Part shown: piece after piece, positions 17,431 to 25,965 of the stretch
Position numbering within the stretch: the stretch's first letter is position 1
Layout: the number at the start of each line of letters is the position of its first letter
DNA from: Formivibrio sp.
Lineage (GTDB): Bacteria; Pseudomonadota; Gammaproteobacteria; Burkholderiales; Chitinibacteraceae
Direction of reading: 5' to 3'
Assembly: GCA_031291275.1 (NCBI GenBank)
Contig: JARLJJ010000338.1
Span: 31,120-95,119, forward strand
DNA: 64,000 bases
Position numbers and translations under genes: made by a program
Notes under the pieces: generated by a model
Told to the model about the DNA's origin: nothing
Database searches by the model: none
The model's input: only the letters and a program-made list of their open reading frames with translations

Positions 17431-17481
17431 TTATCCCGAATTAAGACATTGATATTCACAAAATTACACATTTATCCCGAA
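17431..17481. promoter_or_regulatory. Direct repeat TTATCCCGAA in the LysR divergent promoter region
   Basis: TTATCCCGAA occurs at 17431-17440 and again at 17472-17481, starts spaced 41 bp, about four helical turns. This fits paired recognition/activation sites of a LysR regulator, although direct instead of inverted symmetry is atypical. Confidence 0.4.
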
Positions 17482-17552
17482 AAAAGAAACTAGCATACTT
17501 CAGCCATGCCTCAAACGAGAATGCGAGGCAAAACCATAACAAGGAGATCAAC

Positions 17553-18182
17553 ATGAACATCACCATCATCGGTCACGGCAACATGGGTTCTGGTTTGGCA
17601 TTGCGTGCAGTCAAGGCAGGCCATAGCGTCACCCTGGCAGGTCATGATTTGGCACGCAGCAGCGAGGCCGCCAGTAAAGTAGGGGCGAAATCTGCCGCCG
17701 TATCTGTTGCCGCGAATCAGGCCGACATCGTCATCCTCGCCACGCCCTACCCGGCTGCAGCCGAAGCACTGGCCGCCGCTGGCAACCTAAGCGGGAAAGT
17801 ACTGATCGACATCAGCAATCCGGTCAAAGCCGATTTTTCCGGCCTGTCGCTGGGCTTTAACACCTCGGCAGCAGAAGAAATCCAGAAGCTGGCCCCGGGC
17901 GCCAAAGTCATCAAGGCGTTCAACACCGTGTTTGCACAAATATTCAGTGAAGGCCCGGATTTTGGCGTTGACGGCAAAGTGCCCGTTCTGATCGCAGGCG
18001 ATGACGATACTGCCAAGCAAATCGTACAGCAATTTGCCGAAAGCCTCGGTTTTGCCACGATTCAAGCCGGTGGACTTGCCAATGCACGCTATCTGGAACC
18101 GCTGGGCATGCTCAATATCACGCTGGGTTACGGCCTGGGTCAAGGCACGGGCATCGCGCCGACCTGGATTCACCGCAGCTAA
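17553..18182 (+). CDS. NADPH-dependent F420-reductase-like Rossmann oxidoreductase
   Basis: 209 residues with an AAGGAG site before the ATG. The N-terminal dinucleotide loop is IIGHGNMGSGLA (GxGxxGxxxA). Later motifs are VILATPYPAAAEAL, LIDISNPV and VIKAFNTVFAQIF, the pattern of the F420H2:NADP oxidoreductase-like family. In organisms without F420, such proteins act as NADP-linked reductases on unknown substrates. First gene of a rightward cluster (DoxX, extradiol dioxygenase-like, nitroreductase-like) likely controlled by the divergent LysR. Confidence 0.85.
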   Translation: MNITIIGHGNMGSGLALRAVKAGHSVTLAGHDLARSSEAASKVGAKSAAVSVAANQADIVILATPYPAAAEALAAAGNLSGKVLIDISNPVKADFSGLSLGFNTSAAEEIQKLAPGAKVIKAFNTVFAQIFSEGPDFGVDGKVPVLIAGDDDTAKQIVQQFAESLGFATIQAGGLANARYLEPLGMLNITLGYGLGQGTGIAPTWIHRS

Positions 18183-18233
18183 GCATTATTTACCAGGGGG
18201 CAATGCTTGCCCCCTTTATCTCTGGAGAACAAA

Positions 18234-18644
18234 ATGATCGATAGCAAAACGGCGCCTTATGCCGCCCTCGCCCTGCGTCTGGCCCTGGGCATCATGTCTT
18301 TGGCACACGGCCTGACCAAGCTGCTGGTATTCACCCTACCGGGAACGGTCGGTTTTTTCACCAAGGTTGGCTTCCCCGGCTGGATGGCATATCCGGTCAC
18401 AGCGGCAGAAATCGTGGGTGGTATCGCATTGATTATCGGCGTCTATCCGCGCCTGGCAGCTGCAGCCTTGCTGCCAGTATTGATCGGCGCCAGCACCGTG
18501 CACTTGGGTAACGGCTGGAGTTTTACCAATGCCAATGGCGGATGGGAATACCCGGTATTCCTGATCATTGCCGCATTAGCCCAAGCCTTGCTGGGCGATG
18601 GTGCTCTGGCACTGAAGGCATCACCAGTTTTGGGAAGACGCTAA
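18234..18644 (+). CDS. DoxX-family membrane protein
   Basis: 136 residues from an ATG with TGGAGA upstream. Four hydrophobic helices; the motif LRLALGIMSLAHGLTKL is typical of DoxX/YphA family proteins. Such proteins are found beside redox enzymes and are linked to membrane oxidative-stress functions. It is about 50 bp after the preceding reductase gene and 10 bp before the dioxygenase gene. Confidence 0.85.
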   Translation: MIDSKTAPYAALALRLALGIMSLAHGLTKLLVFTLPGTVGFFTKVGFPGWMAYPVTAAEIVGGIALIIGVYPRLAAAALLPVLIGASTVHLGNGWSFTNANGGWEYPVFLIIAALAQALLGDGALALKASPVLGRR

Positions 18645-18654
18645 GGACAACATC

Positions 18655-19449
18655 ATGACAACGCTGCCCGGCCTTTTTGTCTCGCATGGTTCACCGATGC
18701 TGGCGCTGGATGCCGGCCGCACCGGACAGGCCTGGCAGCAGCTTGCTGCCAAGTTGCCGCGTCCGCGCGCCATCCTGATGCTCTCTGCACACTGGTCGAC
18801 TCGGCAACCTGTCGTCAGCGCCAGCCATGCGCCAGAAACCATCCATGACTTTGGCGGATTTCCGCCTGCGCTTTATACCTTGCAATATCCGGCCCCGGGC
18901 GCGCCCTGGCTGGCCGAGAAAGTCAGTGCGCTGCTGGACGCTGCCAGTTTGCCTGCTTCGAGCCATCCAGATCGCGGGCTGGACCATGGCGCTTGGGTGC
19001 CCTTGCGCGTGATGTATCCGGGTGCGGACATTCCAGTCGCCCAGCTTTCCCTGCAATCACAGATGGGTCCGGCCTACCATTACCGTCTCGGCCAAGCCCT
19101 TGCCTCACTGCGTGAAGAAGGGATATTGATCATCGGCTCGGGCAGTCTTACGCACAACCTGATGGATGTCGTCTGGAATGCGGGGGATGACGAATCGAAT
19201 GTGGCCGCGTATGTGCGCGAGTTTCAGGGCTGGATCCACGACAAGCTGCTTGCCGGCGATCTGGATGCGATACTGGATTACCGCCAGCAAGCCCCGCATG
19301 CCCGACGCGCGCACCCAAGCGAGGAACATCTGCTTCCGTTATTCTTCAGCATGGGTTCGGCGGCAGGCGGCCAGGTACAACGCCATTTTTCCGGAATCAC
19401 GGAAGGCGTGCTGGCGATGGATATTTACAGTTTTGGCGATACGCGTTGA
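18655..19449 (+). CDS. Class III extradiol-type (LigB-like, DODA-family) dioxygenase
   Basis: 264 residues. Metal-ligand motifs of the YgiD/DOPA-dioxygenase group are visible: FVSHGSPMLAL, LMLSAHWSTR, LDHGAWVPLRVMYP and GSGSLTHNLMDV, with His in each. The family opens catechol rings with Fe(II) or Zn(II); YgiD converts L-DOPA to betalamic-acid-type products. The real substrate here is unknown. It is within the LysR-linked cluster, 10 bp after doxX and 30 bp before the nitroreductase gene. Confidence 0.9.
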   Translation: MTTLPGLFVSHGSPMLALDAGRTGQAWQQLAAKLPRPRAILMLSAHWSTRQPVVSASHAPETIHDFGGFPPALYTLQYPAPGAPWLAEKVSALLDAASLPASSHPDRGLDHGAWVPLRVMYPGADIPVAQLSLQSQMGPAYHYRLGQALASLREEGILIIGSGSLTHNLMDVVWNAGDDESNVAAYVREFQGWIHDKLLAGDLDAILDYRQQAPHARRAHPSEEHLLPLFFSMGSAAGGQVQRHFSGITEGVLAMDIYSFGDTR

Positions 19450-19479
19450 ACCCCTTTTAATTACAACAGGAGAGCACCC

Positions 19480-20064
19480 ATGATCATTGATGAAGCCATT
19501 CAGCAACAGGTTTTTACCAGCGCCCGCACCTTCAACAAATTCACCGACCAAGCGGTCAGCGATGAAACCCTGCGCCAGCTCTATGACCTGATGCGCTGGG
19601 GGCCGACATCGATGAACACGCAACCGGCGCGCTATGTTTTCCTGCGCACCCACGAATCACGTCAACGGCTGTTTCCGGCCCTGTCGCCCGGCAATCAGGC
19701 CAAAACGCTGGCAGCACCGGTGACCGTCATCGTGGCAATGGATACGCGCTTTTTCGACCAGCTGCCTACGCAGTTTCCAAGCTACGATGCCAAGCCCATG
19801 TTTGAGGGGAATGCGGCATTGGCGCAAGGCACGGCGTTTCGCAACAGCACGCTGCAGGGCGCCTATCTGATCATCGCCGCACGGATGCTGGGTCTTGATT
19901 GCGGCCCGATGAGCGGGTTTGATGCCGACATGGTCAATGCCGAGTTTTTCCCGGATGGCCAATTGAAAGCCAATTTCCTGATCAATATGGGTTATGGCGA
20001 TGCGTCCGGCAACCACCCGCGCGGCCCGCGCCTGCCGTTTGAAACCGTCGCACAACTGCTCTGA
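19480..20064 (+). CDS. Nitroreductase-family protein (RutE/HadB-like malonic semialdehyde reductase)
   Basis: 194 residues; AGGAGA site before the ATG. Motifs: FTDQAVSDETLRQLYDLMRWGPTSMNTQPARYVFL (FMN-binding N-terminus), GAYLIIAARMLGLDCGPMSGFD and LINMGYGD. These match the RutE/HadB subgroup, which reduces malonic semialdehyde or related carbonyls with NAD(P)H and flavin. No rut genes lie nearby, so a general electrophile or quinone reductase role is equally likely. It converges with the second LysR gene over a long hairpin. Confidence 0.88.
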   Translation: MIIDEAIQQQVFTSARTFNKFTDQAVSDETLRQLYDLMRWGPTSMNTQPARYVFLRTHESRQRLFPALSPGNQAKTLAAPVTVIVAMDTRFFDQLPTQFPSYDAKPMFEGNAALAQGTAFRNSTLQGAYLIIAARMLGLDCGPMSGFDADMVNAEFFPDGQLKANFLINMGYGDASGNHPRGPRLPFETVAQLL

Positions 20065-20074
20065 TCTCAACCCC

Positions 20075-20103
20075 GGCTGGCCTTGCTCAGAGCAAGGCTA
20101 GCC
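20075..20103. terminator. Bidirectional hairpin between convergent genes
   Basis: Stem GGCTGGCCTTGCT with AGCAAGGCTAGCC (12 of 13 pairs) around CAG. It overlaps the 3' end of the LysR gene and lacks a T-run, so termination strength is uncertain. Confidence 0.5.
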
Positions 20104-20998
20104 GATCCCAGGCGGGTTCCGGCCCCAGCCATTCAACCAAAAAATCCAGCAGGGTACGCAAGGTCGGCGGAATATAACGGCGCGAGGCATACACGCCGTA
20201 GATGCTCATCTCCAGCGGTTGCCACTGCGGCAACACGGCGACCAGAGCACCAGAGCGTAAAAGCGGCGCAGCAAGATAAGTCGGTTGCATGCTGATGCCA
20301 GCCCCCGCCAATGCTACGGCGCGCAAGGTGGATGCCTCGTTGGCGCTGATGTTGCCGCTCACCTGCACGCTCTCCTGACGGCCATCCCGGACGAACCGCC
20401 ACTGGCTTTTACTGAAATGCGCATAAGTCAGGCAATTGTGGTGAGCCAGATCTTCCAGTACCTGCGGCGTACCATTTTTTTCCAGATAAGCCGGTGTGGC
20501 GCAAATTACCGATTTGCATGGCGCCAGTCTGCGCGCCACCAGGCTCGGGTCCAGATCGTTGCTGATGCGGATCGCCAGATCGATGCGTTCCTCAACCAGA
20601 TTGACCGTGCGGTCGAGCAATTGCATATCCACCTGCACCTGCGGATAGCGCGCCACGTACGCTGCAATCGCCGGTGCCAGGTACAACTGCCCGAAAGACA
20701 TGACGGCCGTAATACGGATCAATCCTTTCGGCTCGGCGCTGCGCAAACCGGCACTGTTCTCCAGATCCCCCACTTGCTCCAGCACCTGTCGGCAACGCAG
20801 CAGGCAATCCTGCCCGGCATCGGTCAGACTCAGCCGACGCGTGGTCCGGTGCAGCAGACGCTCGCCCAGCCATTGCTCCAGTTCGGCCAGATAGCGCGTG
20901 ACCATGGCACGCGACATATCCAGCTTGTCTGCAGCAGCAGTCTGGCTGCCGGTATCGACGACTTCGACAAATACACGCATTGCGGTGATTCGATCCAC
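20087..20998 (-). CDS. LysR-family transcriptional regulator (second)
   Basis: 303 residues. HTH at about 1-60 (MRVFVEVVDTGSQTAAADKLDMSRAMVTRYLAELE), effector domain beginning GLIRITAVMSFGQLYLAPAI. It resembles the first LysR protein (same MDRI.AM.VF.. opening, RRLSLTD.G, LARRLA region), suggesting an old duplication. It is divergent from the NAD(P)-binding gene at 21106 and probably controls it and the DsbA-like gene beyond. Effector unknown. Confidence 0.92.
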   Translation of the reverse strand: MDRITAMRVFVEVVDTGSQTAAADKLDMSRAMVTRYLAELEQWLGERLLHRTTRRLSLTDAGQDCLLRCRQVLEQVGDLENSAGLRSAEPKGLIRITAVMSFGQLYLAPAIAAYVARYPQVQVDMQLLDRTVNLVEERIDLAIRISNDLDPSLVARRLAPCKSVICATPAYLEKNGTPQVLEDLAHHNCLTYAHFSKSQWRFVRDGRQESVQVSGNISANEASTLRAVALAGAGISMQPTYLAAPLLRSGALVAVLPQWQPLEMSIYGVYASRRYIPPTLRTLLDFLVEWLGPEPAWDRLALL

Positions 20999-21044
20999 TA
21001 TTAGCTCGATTTATGCAATAAATATGTGATTGATACGCGGCTTT

Positions 21045-21062
21045 TTGCTGCATTTCAAGCAA
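21045..21062. promoter_or_regulatory. Candidate LysR-type box
   Basis: TTGC-N10-GCAA inverted repeat in the 107-bp region between the second LysR gene and its divergent target. The T-N11-A pattern fits LysR sites. Short, so chance is possible. Confidence 0.35.
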
Positions 21063-21105
21063 CTAAAATGCAATCACTTTCAACGCACGGCACAAGGAAC
21101 AAAAA

Positions 21106-21753
21106 ATGAAAATTGCACTGATCGGCGCTACCGGCAAAATAGGTCAGGAAATTGCCAAGGAAATCCTGCAACATCAGCACAGCCTGACCGTACTGACTCG
21201 CAGCAATAAAACGTTGCCAACTGAGCTTGCCGGCGCACAACAAAAAGTCGTCGATATTCTGGATGTTGCGGCACTCACCGAAGCCGTGCGCGGCCATGAT
21301 GTGATCGCCAGTGCCTATGGCCCAGACATGACCAAGCCGATTGCCATGGACCAGGTTGCCGAAACAGCACGCGCCCTGATCGCCGCAGCCCGTGCTGCCG
21401 GGGTCAAACGTGTGGTAGTCATCGGTGGTGCCGGTAGCCTGGAAGTCGCCCCGGGCGTACAACTGGTGGATATTCCTGAATTCCCGGCAGCCTACAAACC
21501 CGTGGCACTGGCCCACCGCGAGGCATTCAATATTTATCGCAGCGTGACCGATCTGGACTGGACCTTCTTCGCGCCGGCGGCGATGATTGCCCCGGGCGAA
21601 AAGAAAGGCAACTATCGTGTCGGTGAAGGCAAGCTGCTGACCGATGCTGCAGGCAACAGTGCAATTTCCTATTGCGATTACGCCGAAGCCTTCGCAGCCG
21701 AACTAGAACAGGGCACGCACCGCAAAGCGATCATCACTGTCGCATATAACTGA
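21106..21753 (+). CDS. NAD(P)-binding NmrA/atypical-SDR family protein
   Basis: 215 residues. N-terminal GATGKIGQEIAKEIL (GxxGxxG), then VVDILDVAALTEAVRGHDVIASAYGP and VVVIGGAGSLEVAPG. This is the atypical short-chain reductase group related to NmrA and azoreductase-like AzoB proteins. It may sense or use NADP(H), or reduce quinone-type substrates. A ribosome site (AAGGAAC) is present. It precedes a DsbA-like gene by 24 bp in the same operon. Confidence 0.85.
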   Translation: MKIALIGATGKIGQEIAKEILQHQHSLTVLTRSNKTLPTELAGAQQKVVDILDVAALTEAVRGHDVIASAYGPDMTKPIAMDQVAETARALIAAARAAGVKRVVVIGGAGSLEVAPGVQLVDIPEFPAAYKPVALAHREAFNIYRSVTDLDWTFFAPAAMIAPGEKKGNYRVGEGKLLTDAAGNSAISYCDYAEAFAAELEQGTHRKAIITVAYN

Positions 21754-21777
21754 ACGGCTGCAATACGAGGAAACATC

Positions 21778-22485
21778 ATGCCCAGCACCACCCTGCACTA
21801 CATCTACGACCCGTTCTGCGGTTGGTGCTATGCCGCATCTCCGCTACTGGCCGCGGCACAGGAGATTTCCGGCTTGCAAATCACACTGCACGGCGGCGGC
21901 ATGATGTCCGGCGCCAATCGGCAGCAGGTCACGCCGCAACTACGCAGTTATGTGATGCAGCACGACGCCACCATCGCGCGCATGACCGGCCAGCCTTTTG
22001 GCAATGACTACTTCAACGGCTTGTTGCAAGACCAGGATGCCGTATTTGATTCCAGCCCGCCCATCACGGCGATTCTTGCTGCCAATGCGCTGGGCAGTCG
22101 CGGACTGGATCTGCTCAAGCGCATCCAGTCTGCCCATTACGTGGCAGGTCGAAGAATTGCGGATTATCGCGTTTTGCAGGAACTGGCCGCTGAGATTGGG
22201 TTGGATTCAGTCGCATTCCGCCGGGAGTTTGATACCGTTTCCGGCGCAGCCACCGAGCGCCACATAGCCGCCAGTCGGCAGTATCTCCAAAAGGTTGGAG
22301 GCAGCGGTTTTCCAACCCTGGTACTGGAAACCGACGGGAAATTCGAGCTGCTGGATTTCGGCACGTGGCTAGGGAATCCGCAGGGTTTCAGTCAAAACCT
22401 GAAAGATACCTTGCTGCCGGTTGCGCCCGTGGCCAAGGCTGGCGGATTCTCCTGCACCGCGGCGGGTTGCAACTTGCCGGACTGA
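21778..22485 (+). CDS. DsbA/FrnE-family thioredoxin-fold protein
   Basis: 235 residues without a signal peptide, hence cytoplasmic. Active site CGWC (C14, C17) in DPFCGWCYAASPL, and the cis-proline loop in GGSGFPTLVLE. FrnE-like proteins of this type act as disulfide or glutathione-linked oxidoreductases. A further CTAAGC pair at the C-terminus may be redox active. It ends before a shared bidirectional terminator at 22505-22537. Confidence 0.87.
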   Translation: MPSTTLHYIYDPFCGWCYAASPLLAAAQEISGLQITLHGGGMMSGANRQQVTPQLRSYVMQHDATIARMTGQPFGNDYFNGLLQDQDAVFDSSPPITAILAANALGSRGLDLLKRIQSAHYVAGRRIADYRVLQELAAEIGLDSVAFRREFDTVSGAATERHIAASRQYLQKVGGSGFPTLVLETDGKFELLDFGTWLGNPQGFSQNLKDTLLPVAPVAKAGGFSCTAAGCNLPD

Positions 22486-22504
22486 TGCGGGTAGTCTGAA
22501 AACA

Positions 22505-22537
22505 AAAACGCCGTGCTCTGTGGGAACACGGCGTTTT
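22505..22537. terminator. Bidirectional Rho-independent terminator
   Basis: AAAACGCCGTG pairs with CACGGCGTTTT (11 bp, 11-nt loop), with T-runs on both strands. It serves the DsbA-like gene on the plus strand and suhB on the minus strand. Confidence 0.9.
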
Positions 22538-22555
22538 CAATCAGACAGTTGCCAT

Positions 22556-23335
22556 TTACATATGCGGGCGAATCAACTGCAGCATCTGGCCGAACACGCG
22601 CGGGTTGCCGCACAGCACATCGCCGCTTTCGAAGTAGTTTTCTTCACCGTTGAAATCCGTCACCAGACCGCCGGCTTCGGTCACCAACAACGTACCGGCA
22701 GCCAGATCGCATTGCTTCAAGCCAAATTCAAAGAACCCATCGAAACGGCCGCTGGCCACATAGGCCAAATCCAGTGCAGCAGCGCCCGGACGACGCACGC
22801 CGGCGGCTTTTTGCGTCATGTCGCGGAAAATTGCCAGGTATTTGTCGAGGTTCTTGAAGTCGGTATAGGGAAATCCGGTGCCGATCAGCGCATCGGAAAG
22901 CTCGCGTACTTTGGATACGCGCAGACGGCGGTCATTCAGGAAGGCACCCACACCGCGAGTTGCCGTGAACAGGTCATTACGACAGGGATCGTAAATCACG
23001 CCTTGCGTGATAACACCCTTGTGCATCAGGGCAATGGAAACTGCATATTGCTGAAGGCCATGCAGGAAGTTGGTAGTACCATCAAGCGGATCGATGATCC
23101 AGACATATTCGGAATCGCCTTGGCTACCGGATTCCTCTGCTAGAATCGCGTGCTTTGGATAGGCTTCGAGGATAGTTCCGATAATGGCCTGTTCAGCAGA
23201 GCGGTCCACATCGGAAACAAAATCGTTGTGTCCCTTTTTTTCCGGCGAAATGGCATCCAAATTATTGGATGCGCGCTGAATAATTGCGGCGGCGCGGCGT
23301 GCAGCGCGCACGGCGGTGTTTAGCATCGGATGCAT
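22556..23335 (-). CDS. suhB: Inositol-1-monophosphatase (SuhB)
   Basis: 259 residues. Metal-site motifs of the family are all present: [20 protein letters not shown] and a late [15 protein letters not shown]. The protein hydrolyses inositol monophosphate with Mg2+; in E. coli SuhB also joins the rRNA antitermination complex. Length is normal. It is divergent from trmJ (62 bp apart), a pairing common in proteobacteria. Start ATG in [12 protein letters not shown]. Confidence 0.95.
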   Translation of the reverse strand: MHPMLNTAVRAARRAAAIIQRASNNLDAISPEKKGHNDFVSDVDRSAEQAIIGTILEAYPKHAILAEESGSQGDSEYVWIIDPLDGTTNFLHGLQQYAVSIALMHKGVITQGVIYDPCRNDLFTATRGVGAFLNDRRLRVSKVRELSDALIGTGFPYTDFKNLDKYLAIFRDMTQKAAGVRRPGAAALDLAYVASGRFDGFFEFGLKQCDLAAGTLLVTEAGGLVTDFNGEENYFESGDVLCGNPRVFGQMLQLIRPHM

Positions 23336-23397
23336 GATGTCTTCCTGATTAACTTAAAGATCGGTAATTTCGCCGGCATTCTACCCTTTTTTGGCCC

Positions 23398-24174
23398 ATG
23401 AATAAACCAGACACCTCAGACTCTACCCACTGCCTCGATCAGTTTCGCGTGGTACTTTCACACACTTCGCATCCGGGCAATATCGGCTCCACCGCACGCG
23501 CCATGAAAACGATGGGATTTCGTCATCTTTATCTGGTCAACCCGAAGGAATTCCCTTCCGATACCGCACTCTCGCTTGCCTGCAATGCCGATGATGTACT
23601 CAACGATGCTGTCGTCGTCAGTTCACTGACTGAAGCGCTGGCAGGGACCACAATGCAAGTGGCCATGACCGCACGACGGCGTGAACTCACTCAACCTTTG
23701 AAAACGCCGCGACAACTGGTGCCAGAGCTGTTGGCACATGCCAAACAAGGTGGGCAGATCGCACTGGTTTACGGCACGGAAATGTCCGGACTGACCATGG
23801 ACGAGGTGAGCCTGTGCAACCGCATGGTGACGATTCCGACCAATCCGGATTATTCGAGCCTGAATCTCTCGCAGGCGGTGCAGGTGCTTTGCTACGAACT
23901 GCGCGCAACACTGCTTGACGATGTGTCCTACCTGGCCGAACCGCGCAATTTTGCCAGCCACGAATATATCGAACTGTTTTTCCAGCACTTGGAAGAAGCG
24001 TTGATCACTATCGGTTTCCTGAAACCTGCTCACCCCAAGCGCCTGATGCCGCGCCTGCGCCGTTTGTTTCTGCGCACCGGACTGGAACAGGAAGAAGTGG
24101 ATATCCTGCGTGGCATTCTGCGCGCAGCGGTCGAATTTGAACGTGCGCCAGGGCGCAAAAAAACACCGGACTAA
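23398..24174 (+). CDS. trmJ: tRNA (cytidine/uridine-2'-O-)-methyltransferase TrmJ
   Basis: 258 residues. SPOUT motifs: VLSHTSHPGNIGSTARAMKTMG (motif 1), LVYGTEMSGLTMDEV (motif 2) and PTNPDYSSLNLSQAVQVLCYEL (motif 3, knot and SAM site). It methylates the 2'-O of nucleotide 32 in tRNA anticodon loops. The C-terminal helical extension has normal length. It begins directly at the ATG 62 bp from suhB and ends before a terminator at 24187-24230. Confidence 0.95.
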   Translation: MNKPDTSDSTHCLDQFRVVLSHTSHPGNIGSTARAMKTMGFRHLYLVNPKEFPSDTALSLACNADDVLNDAVVVSSLTEALAGTTMQVAMTARRRELTQPLKTPRQLVPELLAHAKQGGQIALVYGTEMSGLTMDEVSLCNRMVTIPTNPDYSSLNLSQAVQVLCYELRATLLDDVSYLAEPRNFASHEYIELFFQHLEEALITIGFLKPAHPKRLMPRLRRLFLRTGLEQEEVDILRGILRAAVEFERAPGRKKTPD

Positions 24175-24186
24175 AATTCGCCATCC

Positions 24187-24230
24187 AAACAGGGTTCTAA
24201 CTGCTATCGCACAGTTCGAGCCCTGTTTTT
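24187..24230. terminator. Terminator hairpin between trmJ and the DsrE gene
   Basis: AAACAGGG pairs with CCCTGTTT with further internal pairing (AACTG with CAGTT), followed by TT on the plus strand. It probably works in both directions. Confidence 0.8.
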
Positions 24231-24241
24231 CCATCACGGAT

Positions 24242-24592
24242 TTAAAGCGTTATCACTTTCTCCGCCGCCGTTTGCTCTTCCACGATCCGTGGCATATTGC
24301 CTATCTCGCCCACGGCCACACAGTCCATCAGACCGTAGTAATCCAGACATGTACGGCAGGCAATCAACGGAACACCTGCGGCAGACAATTCGGCAAGTTC
24401 TTTCTGACAGGGAGAACCTTGCGCGACCAGTTTGGCACCACCGGCGTAAAACAACACCGCTTTGGGGAGCAGTCCCAATTCAAGCAGTGTCCGGAAATAA
24501 TTGATCACCAGCTTGTGGCGCAACGTTTCCTCGGCATGACCCAGGCCATCGTGGTTGAGCACAATGACGGTATTGGCATAATCGTTATTCAT
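24242..24592 (-). CDS. DsrE-family protein resembling the C-terminal domain of selenium protein YedF
   Basis: 116 residues. Key stretch: VIVLNHDGLGHAEETLRHKLVINYFRTL, VLFYAGGAKLVAQGSPCQKELAEL, and CRTCLDYYGLMDCVAVGEIGNM. This closely follows the C-terminal domain of YedF, a protein tied to selenium use, including the CxxCLDxYGL signature. The N-terminal SirA/TusA domain of full YedF is missing. It starts 12 bp after selD in the same operon, strengthening a role in Se/S handling. The exact reaction is not known. Confidence 0.82.
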   Translation of the reverse strand: MNNDYANTVIVLNHDGLGHAEETLRHKLVINYFRTLLELGLLPKAVLFYAGGAKLVAQGSPCQKELAELSAAGVPLIACRTCLDYYGLMDCVAVGEIGNMPRIVEEQTAAEKVITL

Positions 24593-24604
24593 CGTATCCT
24601 CCTT

Positions 24605-25648
24605 TTAGACGCCGACATGAATACGTGGCAAACCGGCTTCTAGTCGACCAATGACACAAGCCGCGTCAAATCCGCTCTGCTGAAACAGCGCCAGCACCGC
24701 ATCCACGGATTCAGGCGCAACGGCTGCGAGCAATCCGCCACTGGTTTGCGCATCCGCCATCATGCGGCGCTGCCAGTCCGGCACTTGCGTGTCAAACATG
24801 ACATCGCCACCACAGCTGACCAGATTGCGGTTGATCGCTCCAGGGCCAATTTCTTGCTGTGCAAAACCAATTGCAGCCGGCAACAGCGGCAACCGGCTTG
24901 CCTCGATCCGGGCGGATAGTTGTGCGCCGCGACACACTTCCAGCAGGTGGCCGAGCAGGCCAAAACCAGTGACATCGGTCAACGCATGCACCTCTGTTAG
25001 CGAAGAGAGTTCCGTCCCCACCTTGTTGAGTTGCGTTGTGGTATGAATCAACTGCTGATAACCATCCGCATCCAGCAGTCCTTTTTTCATGGCACTGCCC
25101 AGAATACCGACCCCCAGCGGTTTCCCCAGGATCAGCACATCGCCGGCCTGGGCGCTACTATTGCGCTTCACTTTGTCCGGATGCACAAGACCTAATGCAA
25201 CCAGTCCATAGATTGGTTCCGGCGAATCGATCGAATGGCCGCCGGCAATCGGGATACCCGCAGCAGCACAAACACTGGCGCCACCTTCCAGAATTTTCTG
25301 GATCGATTCAATCGGCAACGTATTGATAGGCATGCCGACAATGGCCAATGCCAGGATTGGCGTGCCACCCATCGCATAGATATCGGAAATCGCATTGGTG
25401 GCGGCGATGCGGCCGAAGTCGAAGGGATCATCAACGATCGGCATGAAGAAATCTGTCGTGGCAATCAATGCCTGTTCATCATTCAGGCGGTAGACTGCCG
25501 CATCGTCGGCAGTTTCAGTGCCGACCAGAAGATTGGGAAACAACGCCGCCTGCGGCATCGTCTTGAGTATGTCGGCAAGCATGGCCGGCGCGATTTTGCA
25601 GCCGCATCCCCCGCCATGGGATAATTGGGTCAAGCGGATATCATTCAT
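24605..25648 (-). CDS. selD: Selenide, water dikinase
   Basis: 347 residues. N-terminal active-site loop HGGGCGCK has C15, C17 and K18, so this is the Cys form, not a selenoprotein. ATP-binding motifs TADDAAVYRL, ATTDFFMPIVDDPFDFGRIAA and GGHSIDSPEPIYG are intact. It makes selenophosphate from selenide and ATP. With mnmH divergent and a YedF-like gene downstream, the local use is tRNA 2-selenouridine. No selA/selB is visible here. Confidence 0.96.
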   Translation of the reverse strand: MNDIRLTQLSHGGGCGCKIAPAMLADILKTMPQAALFPNLLVGTETADDAAVYRLNDEQALIATTDFFMPIVDDPFDFGRIAATNAISDIYAMGGTPILALAIVGMPINTLPIESIQKILEGGASVCAAAGIPIAGGHSIDSPEPIYGLVALGLVHPDKVKRNSSAQAGDVLILGKPLGVGILGSAMKKGLLDADGYQQLIHTTTQLNKVGTELSSLTEVHALTDVTGFGLLGHLLEVCRGAQLSARIEASRLPLLPAAIGFAQQEIGPGAINRNLVSCGGDVMFDTQVPDWQRRMMADAQTSGGLLAAVAPESVDAVLALFQQSGFDAACVIGRLEAGLPRIHVGV

Positions 25649-25688
25649 TGCTCATCCTTTTTCAACAGTTTCCGCATTATCTCGTATT

Positions 25689-25956
25689 AGGTTCTGTTGA
25701 CGATGGTTAGAAAGCTGCGCTGGGGCGGAAAAATGCCAGTCGCAAGGCATGCGACGCAGACAATAACCGGTTATTTTCAAGGAGCATAACGCAGTGAATG
25801 GCGTTTTTCCGCCCCAGCCCTTCGGGTTTGGGGCATTTCGAGCGGCTTTCCGCGTTATAAACCGTTTGCAATACCCGTATTGCGGCGCGCTTTGCGCCTT
25901 GAAATCCATCTCGAACTGCCCCAAACGCAGTTTTGTAACCAACGTCAACAGAACCT
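25689..25956. mobile_element. MITE-like element between selD and mnmH
   Basis: 268 bp with terminal inverted repeats: AGGTTCTGTTGACG at 25689-25702 and its complement at 25943-25956. The similarity extends about 40 bp inward with few mismatches and one indel. A second inner dyad (GCTGGGGCGG... with ...CCGCCCCAGC) makes a long hairpin. It has no transposase. It lies 40 bp from the selD start and ends 9 bp before the mnmH GTG start, so it supplies most of this divergent promoter region. Flanks show no clear duplication. Confidence 0.75.
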
Positions 25957-25965
25957 TGGCCCATT

